From Actinomycetota bacterium (GTDB lineage Bacteria > Actinomycetota > CADDZG01 > WHSQ01), in the NCBI GenBank assembly GCA_009380005.1, contig WHSQ01000002.1, positions 1 to 39,909 of the forward strand: a stretch of 39,909 nucleotides of DNA, written 5' to 3'. Below, piece by piece: positions 8,556 through 17,058 of this stretch. How positions within the stretch are numbered: the first letter of the stretch is position 1; the number at the start of each line of letters is the position of its first letter. Position numbers and translations under genes: made by a program. The notes under the pieces were generated by a model that ran no database searches, had not been told where the DNA came from, and saw only the letters and a list, made by a program, of their open reading frames with translations.

Positions 8556-9838
8556 AGAACATCCTCTACGTCATCCTGGACGGGCTGGGCGACGATCCGC
8601 TCGACGCGCTCGGCGGGAAGACCCCCCTGGAGGCGGCCCGGACGCCTCATCTGGACGGGCTGGCGCGGGCGGGAAGGAACGGCTACGTGACGACCGTCGG
8701 CGAAGGCATCGCCCCCGAGTCGGACATAGCCGTCTTCGCCGTTCTCGGCTACGACCCGCACGAACACCACACGGGACGGGGCCCGATCGAGGCGGTGGGC
8801 GCGGACCTCGACGTCGATGACGGTGATCTCGCCTACCGGGTCAACTTCGCCACCGTCGAGCGGGACGGCGAGGGCTGGGCGATCCTGGACCGCCGCGTCG
8901 GCCGGGACCTGACCTCCGAGGAAGCCCATGCTCTCGCCGACGAAGTCCAGCGGCAGGTCGTCCTCGACAAGGCCTCGTTCGAGTTCCGTGCCACGGTCGG
9001 CCACCGAGGCGTGCTCGTCCTCCGTTCGGAGGAGGGGCCCCTGTCCGCGGAGGTCGAGAACTCCGACCCGGCTTACGGCCGCCAGGGCGCCCTCGGCGTG
9101 GCCAAGGAAACGTTCGACAACCACGTCGTGACGGTGACGCCGGTGACCGGCAACGAGGACGACGACGCGGCACGGCGAGCCTCGGAGCTGACGAACGAGT
9201 GGCTGAGGGCGTCCTTCGAGGTGCTGGAGAAGTCCGAAGTGAACGAGAAGCGACGGGGTGCCGGCAAGCTCCCGGGGAACTTCATCCTGACCCGGGACGG
9301 GGGAGACCATCTGCCGCGACTGGTGCCCTTCAAGGAGAAGTTCGGTCCCGAGATGGGTTGTTTCGTGGAGATGCCGGTCGAGCTCGGCATCGCCCGGCTG
9401 ACCGGTATGGGCATCGTGGAGGCGCCCACCGATCTGCCTGCCTCGGATCAATACGAGGCGTGGGCCAAGCTCGCGCTCGAGGCGATCGAGGGCTACGACG
9501 GTCTCTACATCCACATCAAGGGGCCCGACGTCCCGGCGCACGATGGGGACCACGAGGCCAAGATCCACAGCATCGAGGAGATCGACGCCCATTTCTTCGC
9601 CCCGCTCCTGGACCGGCTGGATCTCCGCCGGAACATCGTCGCCGTCACGGCCGACCACTCGACCAGCTGCGCCCGGAAGGCGCACACCGACGGCCCGGTG
9701 CCGTTGCTGGTTTCGGGCGGAGGCGTGAGCCCGGATGGCGTGCAGACCTACGGCGAGACCGCGGCACGGGACGGGGCGATGGGCCACCTGCGCGGCCCCG
9801 AGATCATGCCGAACCTCGTCTCCCTAGCGCGAAGCTGA
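8552..9838 (+). CDS. apgM: 2,3-bisphosphoglycerate-independent phosphoglycerate mutase, archaeal type
   Basis: A 428-residue member of the ApgM family within the alkaline-phosphatase superfamily. It would interconvert 3- and 2-phosphoglycerate with two metal ions. Visible features: the metal-binding Asp10 in VILDGLGD, the phospho-acceptor Ser57 in APESDIAVF, the family segment HTGRGPIEA near 71-79, [11 protein letters not shown] near 316, and the C-terminal metal site [21 protein letters not shown]. This is not the GpmI or GpmA form found in most bacteria. GTG 8552 overlaps the tpiA stop, giving three consecutive lower-glycolysis steps in one operon. Confidence 0.93.
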   Translation: MKNILYVILDGLGDDPLDALGGKTPLEAARTPHLDGLARAGRNGYVTTVGEGIAPESDIAVFAVLGYDPHEHHTGRGPIEAVGADLDVDDGDLAYRVNFATVERDGEGWAILDRRVGRDLTSEEAHALADEVQRQVVLDKASFEFRATVGHRGVLVLRSEEGPLSAEVENSDPAYGRQGALGVAKETFDNHVVTVTPVTGNEDDDAARRASELTNEWLRASFEVLEKSEVNEKRRGAGKLPGNFILTRDGGDHLPRLVPFKEKFGPEMGCFVEMPVELGIARLTGMGIVEAPTDLPASDQYEAWAKLALEAIEGYDGLYIHIKGPDVPAHDGDHEAKIHSIEEIDAHFFAPLLDRLDLRRNIVAVTADHSTSCARKAHTDGPVPLLVSGGGVSPDGVQTYGETAARDGAMGHLRGPEIMPNLVSLARS

Positions 9839-9935
9839 GCGCAGCGCCGGCTCCGTTGGGCGCCGCGGCTGTCAATGCCGCGGCCGGCGGCGTACTATCG
9901 GGACGTAACACAAGCTGGGTCGAGGGGTGGATCCG

Positions 9936-10346
9936 ATGGCGGCACGCAGGAAGCATTCACTCTCCGAGGTCCTCGGGCCCCTGGAGAGCGACATCATGGA
10001 CGTCGTTTGGGAGATGGGCGAGGTGACCGTGCGTGACGTGCACCGTGCCCTTCAAGCCGGCCGGCCGGTGGCCTACACGACGGTGATGACCACCCTCGGA
10101 CGGCTCGCGGAGAAAGGTTTCCTCCGCCGGATCGAGGATCAACCCGCCCATCACTACGTCGCCTTGATATCGCGCGCCCAGTACGCCAGCTCGACCGTCA
10201 AGTCCGTGGTCGATTGGTTGGTGGGGCGCTTCCCTGAGCCCGCGGTAGCGTATTTCTTGGATCGGGTCGAGCGAGAAGACGAAGAAGTCATCGATCGCCT
10301 ACGAGACGCGATCGAAGAGCGCAAGGCCACGGGGAGAGGTGACTAG
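9936..10346 (+). CDS. BlaI/MecI/CopY-family transcriptional repressor
   Basis: A 136-residue winged-helix regulator. The wHTH is clear: LGPLESDIMDVVWEMGEVTVRDVHRAL at ~13-39, then AYTTVMTTLGRLAEKGFLRR, the recognition helix of the BlaI/MecI family. The C-terminal helices form the dimer and protease-sensitive region. ATG 9936 is preferred because a GAGGGG box lies 8 nt upstream; GTG 9927 overlaps that box. It is followed, with an 8-nt overlap, by an M56 peptidase, the usual partner that cleaves such repressors. The family often controls beta-lactam or copper responses, but here the target is unknown. TACTAT at 9893-9898 is a possible -10. Confidence 0.93.
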   Translation: MAARRKHSLSEVLGPLESDIMDVVWEMGEVTVRDVHRALQAGRPVAYTTVMTTLGRLAEKGFLRRIEDQPAHHYVALISRAQYASSTVKSVVDWLVGRFPEPAVAYFLDRVEREDEEVIDRLRDAIEERKATGRGD

Positions 10347-11760
10347 CGCTACACCGACCATCCTCGCTCTGGAGACGGCTTCCGCCTGGGTCGTCATCCT
10401 CACCGTTTCGTGCGTAACGCTCGTGACGGCTCTGGTGCTGCGCCGTCTCATCGGCCGGCCGGGGAGCTTCGCGTCGGGCATCCTGCTCACTCTCCCCCTG
10501 GTCCTTCCACTGATCGCCGCCACCGTCTACGCCCGGCAGCTCCTTCCCGAGGTTGAGGTGCTGGCTCCCGCCGGACGGGCGTTCCTGCATCACTCCCAAG
10601 GATTCACCCAGGTAATCCTGTTCTCCGAGCGAGGGGATCTCGTTGTCCCGCTGGCCGTACAAGGTTCGGCGGGCCCGTGGCTCCTCCTCATCGGGCTGTC
10701 CGTCAGCTCTTTCATGCTCGCAAGGCGCCTCCTGGGCGCCTTACTTCTGCAGGGGCTGATCCGTCGTTGTCGGGTGCCGGCGGACGACTGGATCGAGCTG
10801 CTGGCCCCTCGCGTCCGGGCGATGTCCGAGACTGCCGGTCTGAAACGTCCGCCCGAGGTCATGTTCCTGCCCCCGAAGCTCGCCGGGGTCTTCGCGGTCG
10901 GGACGCGGAGGGCACGCATACTGATCTCCGAGGAGCTCCTCGAGGACCTGGATCCGGAGGAGCTCGACTGCATCCTGGCGCACGAGGTCGCCCACGTGGA
11001 AGCTCGGGACATCCAACTCGTGTTCATCGCAGGGGTGCTGCGTGATGTCGTCGCATGGAACCCCCTCGCGCACGCCGCATACCGGCGACTGGTCCTTGAT
11101 CGCGAACTCGAGGCCGACCGGCGGGCGGTGGCGTTCACGGGTGACGCCCTCTCGCTCGCCTCCGGGCTGCTCAAGGTCTGCGCCACGATGGGGTCGGGCC
11201 GAGGTGCAGCACAGCGGGCCGCCGTCGCATTCTTCAAGCCGGGAAGCCGCATCAAGCGCAGGATCAAGAGCATCCTCGCGCTCGCCGATGGCCGCATGGT
11301 GGCGACGCACGCGCAACGGTTGCCCTACCTGTTCGCCGCAGCCGCGGTCGCCCTGCTTGGTATGCAAGCCGGGGCACGGTTGGCGAGTCAGGAGAGCTCG
11401 GCGCTCAGCCTTGTCTGGGGTACGCCCACCTTCTCGACGGCCGACCTGTGGTCCCCGGCCGTGAAGGGGAAGGGGGAGCGCCGTCGGGCGCAGCGTGACA
11501 AGCCCGTCCCGAAGGGGGAGGACCTCGCCCGGCCGCTGCGGACCAAGGTCCTCAGAGACTACGTCGCCTTCAAGGAACGTCATCTCCCGCAGTGGCTCCG
11601 CAACATGAGGCGGCTGGTGGGCCGAGAGCTGGGCGTGACTCCGTCGACGCTGCGGATGCAGAGTCGCAACGACTGGCGCGCCGAGCCGTTGTTCTCGCAG
11701 CCTCCCTTCGGGATCTATCGGATGAAGCTCCAGACGACCGGCAAGGCATCAGGCATCTAG
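10339..11760 (+). CDS. M56-family (BlaR1/MecR1-like) membrane metallopeptidase
   Basis: A 473-residue integral membrane protease. Predicted helices are at ~15-37, ~45-65, ~112-135 and ~324-342. The zinc motif is HEVAH (His215, Glu216, His219), and the downstream EADRRA motif near 258-263 supplies the third ligand. It overlaps the blaI-like gene, so it most likely inactivates that repressor after sensing a signal. After the last helix there are only ~130 charged residues, with no penicillin-binding sensor domain as in BlaR1. The signal is therefore probably not classical beta-lactam acylation, or it is sensed by another protein. The start is GTG within AGAGGTG. Confidence 0.9.
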   Translation: MTSATPTILALETASAWVVILTVSCVTLVTALVLRRLIGRPGSFASGILLTLPLVLPLIAATVYARQLLPEVEVLAPAGRAFLHHSQGFTQVILFSERGDLVVPLAVQGSAGPWLLLIGLSVSSFMLARRLLGALLLQGLIRRCRVPADDWIELLAPRVRAMSETAGLKRPPEVMFLPPKLAGVFAVGTRRARILISEELLEDLDPEELDCILAHEVAHVEARDIQLVFIAGVLRDVVAWNPLAHAAYRRLVLDRELEADRRAVAFTGDALSLASGLLKVCATMGSGRGAAQRAAVAFFKPGSRIKRRIKSILALADGRMVATHAQRLPYLFAAAAVALLGMQAGARLASQESSALSLVWGTPTFSTADLWSPAVKGKGERRRAQRDKPVPKGEDLARPLRTKVLRDYVAFKERHLPQWLRNMRRLVGRELGVTPSTLRMQSRNDWRAEPLFSQPPFGIYRMKLQTTGKASGI

Positions 11761-11761
11761 G

Positions 11762-11779
11762 CGTGCCCTGCAGGGCACG
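11762..11779. repeat. 18-bp perfect palindrome between the M56 gene and secG
   Basis: CGTGCCCTGCAGGGCACG is a perfect palindrome starting 2 bp after the stop codon of the M56 peptidase and 40 bp before secG. It could be a compact terminator stem without a T-tract, or a dimeric-protein operator for secG. TAGATA at 11785-11790 may be a -10 just downstream. Confidence 0.6.
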
Positions 11780-11819
11780 GCGTTAGATACCCTTCGTCGC
11801 AGGCGACCAAAGAGAAGAG

Positions 11820-12056
11820 GTGTCCACAGTGACCGTTGTTCTGATAGTCATCCATCTGCTGGCTTCGCTGGGCTTGATCCTGTTCATCCTGCTTCACGCC
11901 GGCCGTGGCGGAGGGGTCTCCGAGATGTTCGGCGGCGGCATGCAGAGCCAGGCGATGGGATCAACGGTGATGGAGAAGAACCTCGACCGGATCACCATCA
12001 TCACCGCTCTCATCTTCGCGGGCACCACGATCCTTCTGGCCTTCAGGCTCCAGTAG
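11820..12056 (+). CDS. secG: Protein translocase subunit SecG
   Basis: A 78-residue membrane protein, the small accessory subunit of the SecYEG channel. Two helices are visible: VTVVLIVIHLLASLGLILFILL at ~4-25 and ITIITALIFAGTTILLAF at ~58-75. Between them is the conserved G-R-G-G-G-V-S-E-M-F-G-G cytoplasmic loop. The GTG start is preceded by AGAGAAGAGG. SecG downstream of pgk-tpiA is a conserved actinobacterial arrangement (also in mycobacteria); here apgM and the repressor/peptidase pair are inserted between. Confidence 0.96.
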   Translation: MSTVTVVLIVIHLLASLGLILFILLHAGRGGGVSEMFGGGMQSQAMGSTVMEKNLDRITIITALIFAGTTILLAFRLQ

Positions 12057-12064
12057 GAGCCCGG

Positions 12065-13699
12065 TTGTTACCCCCTCGTCGCCTGGCGGCGGCTGCGGCG
12101 GCTGCTCTGATGCTGGCGGCGGCATGCACCGGCGACGATGGGCCGAACGAGCGAGACGCTCCTGCTGCTCCGACCCCGGCGCCGACGCCGACCGGTACGT
12201 TCGCTCCCGATGTCTTCTCGGAGGACGACCAGGTTCTCGCGGTCGCCATCAACGAGCCGTCGACGCTCGACCCCCTGCGCCTACAGGACCCCGGATCCTT
12301 CATGGTCGCCCGGCAACTGTACGAGGGCTTGACGCGCTGGGATCCCGTCGAGGAGCGAGCCGTCCCCGCGATCGCCGAAGGCTGGAACACGTCGGATGGG
12401 GGCCGCACGTGGCGGTTCCGACTGCGTGAGGGAACGACCTTCCACAGCGGAGACATCGTCACAGCCGAAGACTTCGTTTTCGCCTTCGACCGCATCGCCC
12501 AGAAAGCGAACGCGTCCGAGCTCGCCTACACCTTGGAGAGGGTCGAAGGTTTCGATGCGGTCAACCGAACCGGGAAGTCCCGTCATCTCTCCGGGCTCCG
12601 AGCGATCGACGATCTCACGCTGCGCATCCGCCTGACGGAGCCTTACAACGACCTCCCGGCCCTGCTTACGCACCCGGCCCTCGTCCCGTTGAGCAAGGAA
12701 GCGCTCGACGCCACCGATTCCTTCGTGAACACGCCGGTGGGGAACGGCCCCTTCAAGATGGCCGAGGCCTGGGCCCCGGGACAGCCCGTCGTCTTGCAAT
12801 CGTTCGTCGGTTACCTGGACAGCCCCGAGATCGACGGCATCAGGTTCCTGCCGTACGCGGACGCGGCGTCGTCATGGATCCAATTCGTGCGAGGGGAACT
12901 GCATGCGGCCGAGGTTCCGGTGGGGCAGGTCCAGGCTGCAGCGGAGGCGTTCGGCGACGAGGCTTTCAAACCTCTGCTGGCCGGTTACTACTACGGATTC
13001 AACCTGAGATCCAAGCAGCTCAAGAACCGGCGCCTGCGGGTGGCGATCAACCGGGCCATCGATCGCCAAGAGATAGCAACCGACGTCTTCAAGGACACCC
13101 TGACGCCGGCCCGCGGGATAGTGCCCGACGGGATGCCCGGATTCAGCGAAGACACGTGCGCCCAGTTGTGTTCGCATGCACCGGGCGCGGCGAAGCGACT
13201 CGTGCGATCCATCCCGCGCAAGGAGCGCGCCATCGTCGTCGAGTACACCTCTGGAGAGCCACACGATCAGGTCGCGAAGGCGGTGCGCGACGACCTGCGG
13301 GCCGTCGGTCTGAAGGTCACCCTCAAGGACTACAACTTCTCCAGGTACCTACGCCGCCTGCAGAAGGGCGATCAATCCGTCTACCGGCTGGGGTGGATAG
13401 CGGAGTACCCGGTGGCCGACGTCTTCCTCTGGTCCCTGTTCTCGTCCCGTTCGCCGGATAACCACAGTGGGTTCAGGAACAGGCGGGTGGACGCTCTCCT
13501 GAACAGGGCTCACGCAGAGGAGTCCGACGATCTACGGCTCCAGCGGTACGTGCAGGCGGAGAGGTTGATCCTGGCCCAGGCCCCGATCGTTCCGATCGGG
13601 TCCTTCACGTCCTACTGGGCGCTGCAGCCGGAGGTAGGGGGCGTCGCCTTCGACACGATGGGAGGCTTCGACGCCGCGGGTGTCACGCTGGAGGAGTAA
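12065..13699 (+). CDS. Solute-binding lipoprotein, family 5 (peptide/nickel type)
   Basis: A 544-residue extracellular solute-binding protein of ABC transporters (SBP_bac_5). The N-terminus is a lipoprotein signal with Cys21 in LMLAAAC, then a Pro/Thr/Ala linker. Family segments: NEPSTLDPLR near 64, LYEGLTRWDP, A-x-x-W-x-x-S-D-G-G-R-T-W-R-F-R-L-R, TAEDFVFAFDRI, G-N-G-P-F-K-M and RRLRVAINRAIDR. The substrate is probably an oligopeptide or similar; this is a family-based guess. TTG 12065 has AGGAG five bases upstream, and the gene starts 8 bp after secG. No permease or ATPase genes follow. Confidence 0.9.
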   Translation: MLPPRRLAAAAAAALMLAAACTGDDGPNERDAPAAPTPAPTPTGTFAPDVFSEDDQVLAVAINEPSTLDPLRLQDPGSFMVARQLYEGLTRWDPVEERAVPAIAEGWNTSDGGRTWRFRLREGTTFHSGDIVTAEDFVFAFDRIAQKANASELAYTLERVEGFDAVNRTGKSRHLSGLRAIDDLTLRIRLTEPYNDLPALLTHPALVPLSKEALDATDSFVNTPVGNGPFKMAEAWAPGQPVVLQSFVGYLDSPEIDGIRFLPYADAASSWIQFVRGELHAAEVPVGQVQAAAEAFGDEAFKPLLAGYYYGFNLRSKQLKNRRLRVAINRAIDRQEIATDVFKDTLTPARGIVPDGMPGFSEDTCAQLCSHAPGAAKRLVRSIPRKERAIVVEYTSGEPHDQVAKAVRDDLRAVGLKVTLKDYNFSRYLRRLQKGDQSVYRLGWIAEYPVADVFLWSLFSSRSPDNHSGFRNRRVDALLNRAHAEESDDLRLQRYVQAERLILAQAPIVPIGSFTSYWALQPEVGGVAFDTMGGFDAAGVTLEE

Positions 13700-15047
13700 C
13701 CGGCACCGGCCGGGACCGCTGCTGGTGCTCCTCGCCGTGCTGCTGACGGCCTGCCCGGACGGGACGGGGTCGCCGCCCCGGGGGCGGGAGCCGGAGACGA
13801 CGACGAGTCCCGCCGTCGACGCTCCGTCGCCCGGCGATCCGATCCGGTTCGGCTTCCTGGGGGAACCCGCGACGCTGGATCCGTACGACGAAACCGCTTC
13901 CGACCTGACCCGCTACATCGCCCGGGCGATCTACCCATCGCTCTTCACCCTGGTCCCCGACGGGACGCCCGAGCCTCTGCTTGCCGCCGACATGGAGGTC
14001 GACGGGTCGCGAGCCACCGTGCAGTTGCTGCGCTCGGCCTCGTGGAGCGACGGCTCACCCCTGACGGCAAGGGACGTGGTCGCGAGCTGGCGGCGAGCGC
14101 GCGGCACGGTGACGCCCTCCGGTTTCCGGGACATCAGCTCGGCGCGCGCCGTCGATCCCGCGACGGTGGCGTTCCGGGGAGAGGTGAACGACTGGGAGGC
14201 GACGCTGGCCCGCGCCGCCTACATCCTCCCGAGCGAACGCGACGCGAGAACGACGGCGGGACCGTTCCGCATCGCCCGCCGAACGCCCGGCCTGGAAGTG
14301 GTGCTCGAGCCGGACCCGCTGTGGTTCGGCCGGCCCAAGGCGAAGGAGACCATCCGCGTGCGGTTCATCCGTACCACCGGGACGATGCTCGCTCTCCTGG
14401 AACGCGGGGAGCTCGACGCCGCCGCGTTCCCCTCGATGGTCAACGCGGCCGAGCGGGTCCAGGCGGCCGGTCTGCAGGCCGACTCCGCCCTCGGGTGGGA
14501 GACGATCCGCCTGAGCTTCGGGACCGGTCTGAGCCGGCTCCAGCGCGCCGGAGTCGCTGAGGCACTCGACCTGGGTGTGATGAAGGAGACCCTCATCCGT
14601 AGCGACGGCCGGCGGGCGACGACGCTCCATCCGGCTCCCGACCGGGCCTCGGGGCCCTACCGCTCCGTGAGCGGTGGGACGCCGCCGGAGGTCGAGATCA
14701 GCGTTACCGCTCCGGCGGGCGACGAGCTCCTCACCCAGCTGCTCCGAGCCGTCTACGCGCAGCTCGACGCAACGGACGTGGCCGTGGAGGCGGCTCCGAT
14801 CGATCCCTTCATCTTCTATGGGGAATGGCTCCGAGCCGACCCGAGTGACGTCTCGATCCGGCGCGCCTCGGGGGCCCCCGGCCTGGGGATCCCCCCAGAC
14901 GATCCGGCGGGCCTCGATCACTTCCCCCTCTTCCAGGTCCGCACCTACGTCGTGTGGCGCCCGGAGGTGGAGGGCCCTCGATCCAACCCCACGCTCGACG
15001 GACCCCTGTGGAACGCCCGGGATTGGACTTCGACCGGGGGGTCGTGA
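13680..15047 (+). CDS. Second solute-binding lipoprotein, family 5
   Basis: A 455-residue lipoprotein, Cys25 in VLLTAC, overlapping the previous gene by 20 bp. It shows the same family outline (GEPATLDPYD near 62, the SWSDGSPLTARDVVASWRRA segment, AGPFRIARR) but is about 90 residues shorter and divergent. It is probably a paralogue by old duplication. The C-terminal part is the least conserved to my eye. Like its neighbour it lacks linked transport genes, so it may share a permease encoded elsewhere or act as a sensor or scavenger. The start is GTG 13680. Confidence 0.82.
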   Translation: MSRWRSNRHRPGPLLVLLAVLLTACPDGTGSPPRGREPETTTSPAVDAPSPGDPIRFGFLGEPATLDPYDETASDLTRYIARAIYPSLFTLVPDGTPEPLLAADMEVDGSRATVQLLRSASWSDGSPLTARDVVASWRRARGTVTPSGFRDISSARAVDPATVAFRGEVNDWEATLARAAYILPSERDARTTAGPFRIARRTPGLEVVLEPDPLWFGRPKAKETIRVRFIRTTGTMLALLERGELDAAAFPSMVNAAERVQAAGLQADSALGWETIRLSFGTGLSRLQRAGVAEALDLGVMKETLIRSDGRRATTLHPAPDRASGPYRSVSGGTPPEVEISVTAPAGDELLTQLLRAVYAQLDATDVAVEAAPIDPFIFYGEWLRADPSDVSIRRASGAPGLGIPPDDPAGLDHFPLFQVRTYVVWRPEVEGPRSNPTLDGPLWNARDWTSTGGS

Positions 15048-15059
15048 GCGGCCGGTGGC

Positions 15060-15065
15060 TATAAT
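15060..15065 (+). promoter_or_regulatory. -10 box (TATAAT), probably of tRNA-Leu
   Basis: A consensus TATAAT lies 46 bp before the tRNA 5' end, just after the stop of the lipoprotein gene. No good -35 is seen. A hairpin lies between the box and the tRNA, so this assignment is not certain. Confidence 0.5.
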
Positions 15066-15070
15066 CGTGC

Positions 15071-15104
15071 AGGCCCTGTGAGCGACCTGCTGCCGGGGCC
15101 TTTT
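15071..15104 (+). terminator. Possible intrinsic terminator after the lipoprotein genes
   Basis: AGGCCC (15071-15076) pairs with GGGCCT (15096-15101) and is followed directly by TTT(T). It suits termination of the secG-lipoprotein transcript, but it lies downstream of the TATAAT box, so it could instead be part of the tRNA leader. Confidence 0.5.
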
Positions 15105-15111
15105 CTCACGG

Positions 15112-15198
15112 GCGGTCGTGCTGGAATTGGTAGACAGGCATGGTTGAGGGCCATGTGTCCGTAAGGACGTGAGGGTTCAAGTCCCTCCGACCGCACCA
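15112..15198 (+). tRNA. tRNA-Leu (anticodon GAG)
   Basis: A complete class II tRNA of 87 nt, with CCA encoded. The acceptor stem is GCGGTCG/CGACCGC; the anticodon stem CATGG/CCATG encloses the loop TTGAGGG with anticodon GAG at 15146-15148, reading CUC/CUU. The long variable arm is GTCC-GTAA-GGAC. The T-arm is GAGGG-TTCAAGT-CCCTC, with T54 and A58 present, the positions that the ttuA/ttuB and trmI products encoded later in the window would modify. Confidence 0.97.
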
Positions 15199-15268
15199 CT
15201 CTGAAACTGATAGGTACCGGAGCCATTTCGAGACACGGGTACCGAGACTTCACAAACAACGGTAGGTC

Positions 15269-15730
15269 TCATCCGGGCGGCGGGTTGAGATCTTCGGTGC
15301 GCTCGGGGAACAGGTGCCCGTAGATGAAATCCCCAACTTCCCTCGTCTCCTGTACGGCGCAGCCGTGGAGCGGCCCGCGCCACCAGACCGGGGGGTCGGT
15401 GCGATATCGGGTCATCGTTATGTTGGGTCTCCCCGGCAGATCTATGGGCCCGAGCAGCACCTCAACCACTCTGCCGATTCTCGACGGCCCGTCTCGAACC
15501 GGTTCGACCGATACGATCCTCAGAGGATCTCGAAACGGGTTCCTTGCCGTCGGCAACACATCTATGAATTCCTGCCCCGGCGCGAATCCGGCAGGACCGC
15601 GAAGATCTACCTCCACGTCCGCACCGGTCTCCAGTGCGTCCCCCTCGGCGACGCTTCCCGATGACCCAGAGCACCCCACCAGGGTCACCGCCAGAAGGGC
15701 GCCACAGAGCCCGGTGCTTAGCAGTCCCAA
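15269..15730 (-). CDS. Small putative lipoprotein of unknown function
   Basis: A 153-residue protein with a lipoprotein signal ending at Cys20 (LLAVTLVGC), followed by a Gly/Ser linker. The rest has no family I recognise; it contains a core of beta-like sequence, a W-W and one further Cys near residue 123. It is probably exported and anchored in the membrane. The start is TTG 15730 directly behind AAGGAG; this spacing is short, so the true start may be slightly further in. It faces tRNA-Leu, with a 70-bp gap between its end and the tRNA 3' end. Confidence 0.65.
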   Translation of the reverse strand: MGLLSTGLCGALLAVTLVGCSGSSGSVAEGDALETGADVEVDLRGPAGFAPGQEFIDVLPTARNPFRDPLRIVSVEPVRDGPSRIGRVVEVLLGPIDLPGRPNITMTRYRTDPPVWWRGPLHGCAVQETREVGDFIYGHLFPERTEDLNPPPG

Positions 15731-15957
15731 CTCCTTGCGTAGACGACCTTCGATTCAGTTACGAAGGCTCCCACGCCGTACAGACGTCTACAACTAGCCT
15801 CCCAATCGTTGTGTCGCCTCCGTCATATCGGCGGACCCTCCACCTTGGCGGTCGTGGTCGATGACCTGGGGCACCACACGGACGAACGCGCTCACCGCCG
15901 CAACCTTCGGGCGCCGCATCGGGAGGGTGGACGCTGCCGAGCCGGTCCTCTTCGCGC

Positions 15958-15963
15958 CATACT
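15958..15963 (+). promoter_or_regulatory. -10-like box of the esterase operon, leaderless type
   Basis: CATACT is followed by exactly 6 nt and then ATG 15970. It matches the spacing of the TANNNT-N6-start pattern of this window, apart from C in the first position. Confidence 0.4.
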
Positions 15964-15969
15964 GCCGGC

Positions 15970-17058
15970 ATGGACCCGGCTCGGCTCTCCGGAGAACGTG
16001 CGCCCGAGATCAGCGACACTCACGTGCAGTTCGAGCTCGCCGATCCCGAACGAGCGTTCGAGCAGGTCTCGCTGTGCCAAGAGCTGATGCGACCGCGCTG
16101 CGGGATCCCGTTCGAGCGGGTGCCCGGAGAGGACGCGTGGCAGTTGAGGTTCCCCCGGCTCGAGGTCGATCGGATGGAGTACAGGTTCCAGGTCGCTCGC
16201 CGGGGACGCGATCAGGAGCAGATCCTCGACCCCGGCAATCCGGATCGCGCTCCGGGGCCCTTCGGTGAGAAGTCGGTCGTGGAGTTCCCCGAATACAGCG
16301 CCCCGTCGTGGCTTTCCGACGAACCGGCCCCCGACGGCGCGGTGACCGAGCTCGAGATCCCCAGCCGGACGCTGCGTGCCACCGTCGCCGGCGTCCTATG
16401 GGCTGCCCCGGGGGTCGGGGAGCGCGACGCGGTCCCATTGCTCGTCGCTCACGACGGGCTCGACTACCGCGACTACTCGGCGCTGCTGATGTTCCTGGAG
16501 CGGATGGTTGCAGCCGGTCGGTTGCCGAAGATGAGGGCTGCGCTCCTCCGGCCCGTGCACCGGCACCAGAACTACTCGACGTCGGCCGCGTACGCGCGGG
16601 CGGTGGCGCACGAGATCCTTCCCGCCCTCGAAGGGCTCGCACCTACTCCCCCGGGCCGCGCCGCACGCGTCGGCATCGGCGCCAGCCTCGGGGCCCTGGC
16701 GATGCTTCACGTCCACCGAACCAACGCTGCCTCCTTCGGCGCGCTGTTCCTGCAGAGCGGCTCCTTCTTCCGGCAGCGGTTCGACAAGATCGAATCCGGC
16801 TTCGTTCGGTTCGCTCGCATCGCGCGCTTCATGGGGACCGTGCTGGGGCCGGCCGACTGGCCGCATCCCATCCCGATCACCATGACCTGCGGTCGCGTCG
16901 AAGAGAACCTGGCGAACAACCGAGCTACGCACGCGGCTCTGAACGTGCAGGGCTACGACGTGGACCTGATCGAGAATCCAGACGCCCACAACTGGGTTGC
17001 GTGGCGGGACACGTTCGAACCGCATCTCGTCGATCTCCTGGCACGGGTATGGGCATGA
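15970..17058 (+). CDS. Putative esterase with N-terminal domain (Fes-like)
   Basis: A 362-residue protein. Residues ~1-110 resemble an immunoglobulin-like/CBM48-type domain as in enterochelin esterases. Residues ~125-362 are a putative-esterase (PF00756-like) alpha/beta hydrolase: LLVAHDGLDY near 158, the nucleophile Ser239 in VGIGASLGALAML and a catalytic His340 in NPDAHNWVAWRD. There is no signal peptide. It is the first gene of an operon with a second esterase (ATGA overlap) and an ATP-grasp ligase. A siderophore or ester-linked natural product is possible, but no biosynthetic genes are present. Confidence 0.8.
   Translation: MDPARLSGERAPEISDTHVQFELADPERAFEQVSLCQELMRPRCGIPFERVPGEDAWQLRFPRLEVDRMEYRFQVARRGRDQEQILDPGNPDRAPGPFGEKSVVEFPEYSAPSWLSDEPAPDGAVTELEIPSRTLRATVAGVLWAAPGVGERDAVPLLVAHDGLDYRDYSALLMFLERMVAAGRLPKMRAALLRPVHRHQNYSTSAAYARAVAHEILPALEGLAPTPPGRAARVGIGASLGALAMLHVHRTNAASFGALFLQSGSFFRQRFDKIESGFVRFARIARFMGTVLGPADWPHPIPITMTCGRVEENLANNRATHAALNVQGYDVDLIENPDAHNWVAWRDTFEPHLVDLLARVWA

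Noticed and set aside
8291-9787. 498-residue minus-strand open frame across tpiA/apgM
   Set aside because: Low-complexity His/Arg/Val-rich translation typical of the reverse strand of GC-rich genes; the plus strand encodes clear enzymes.
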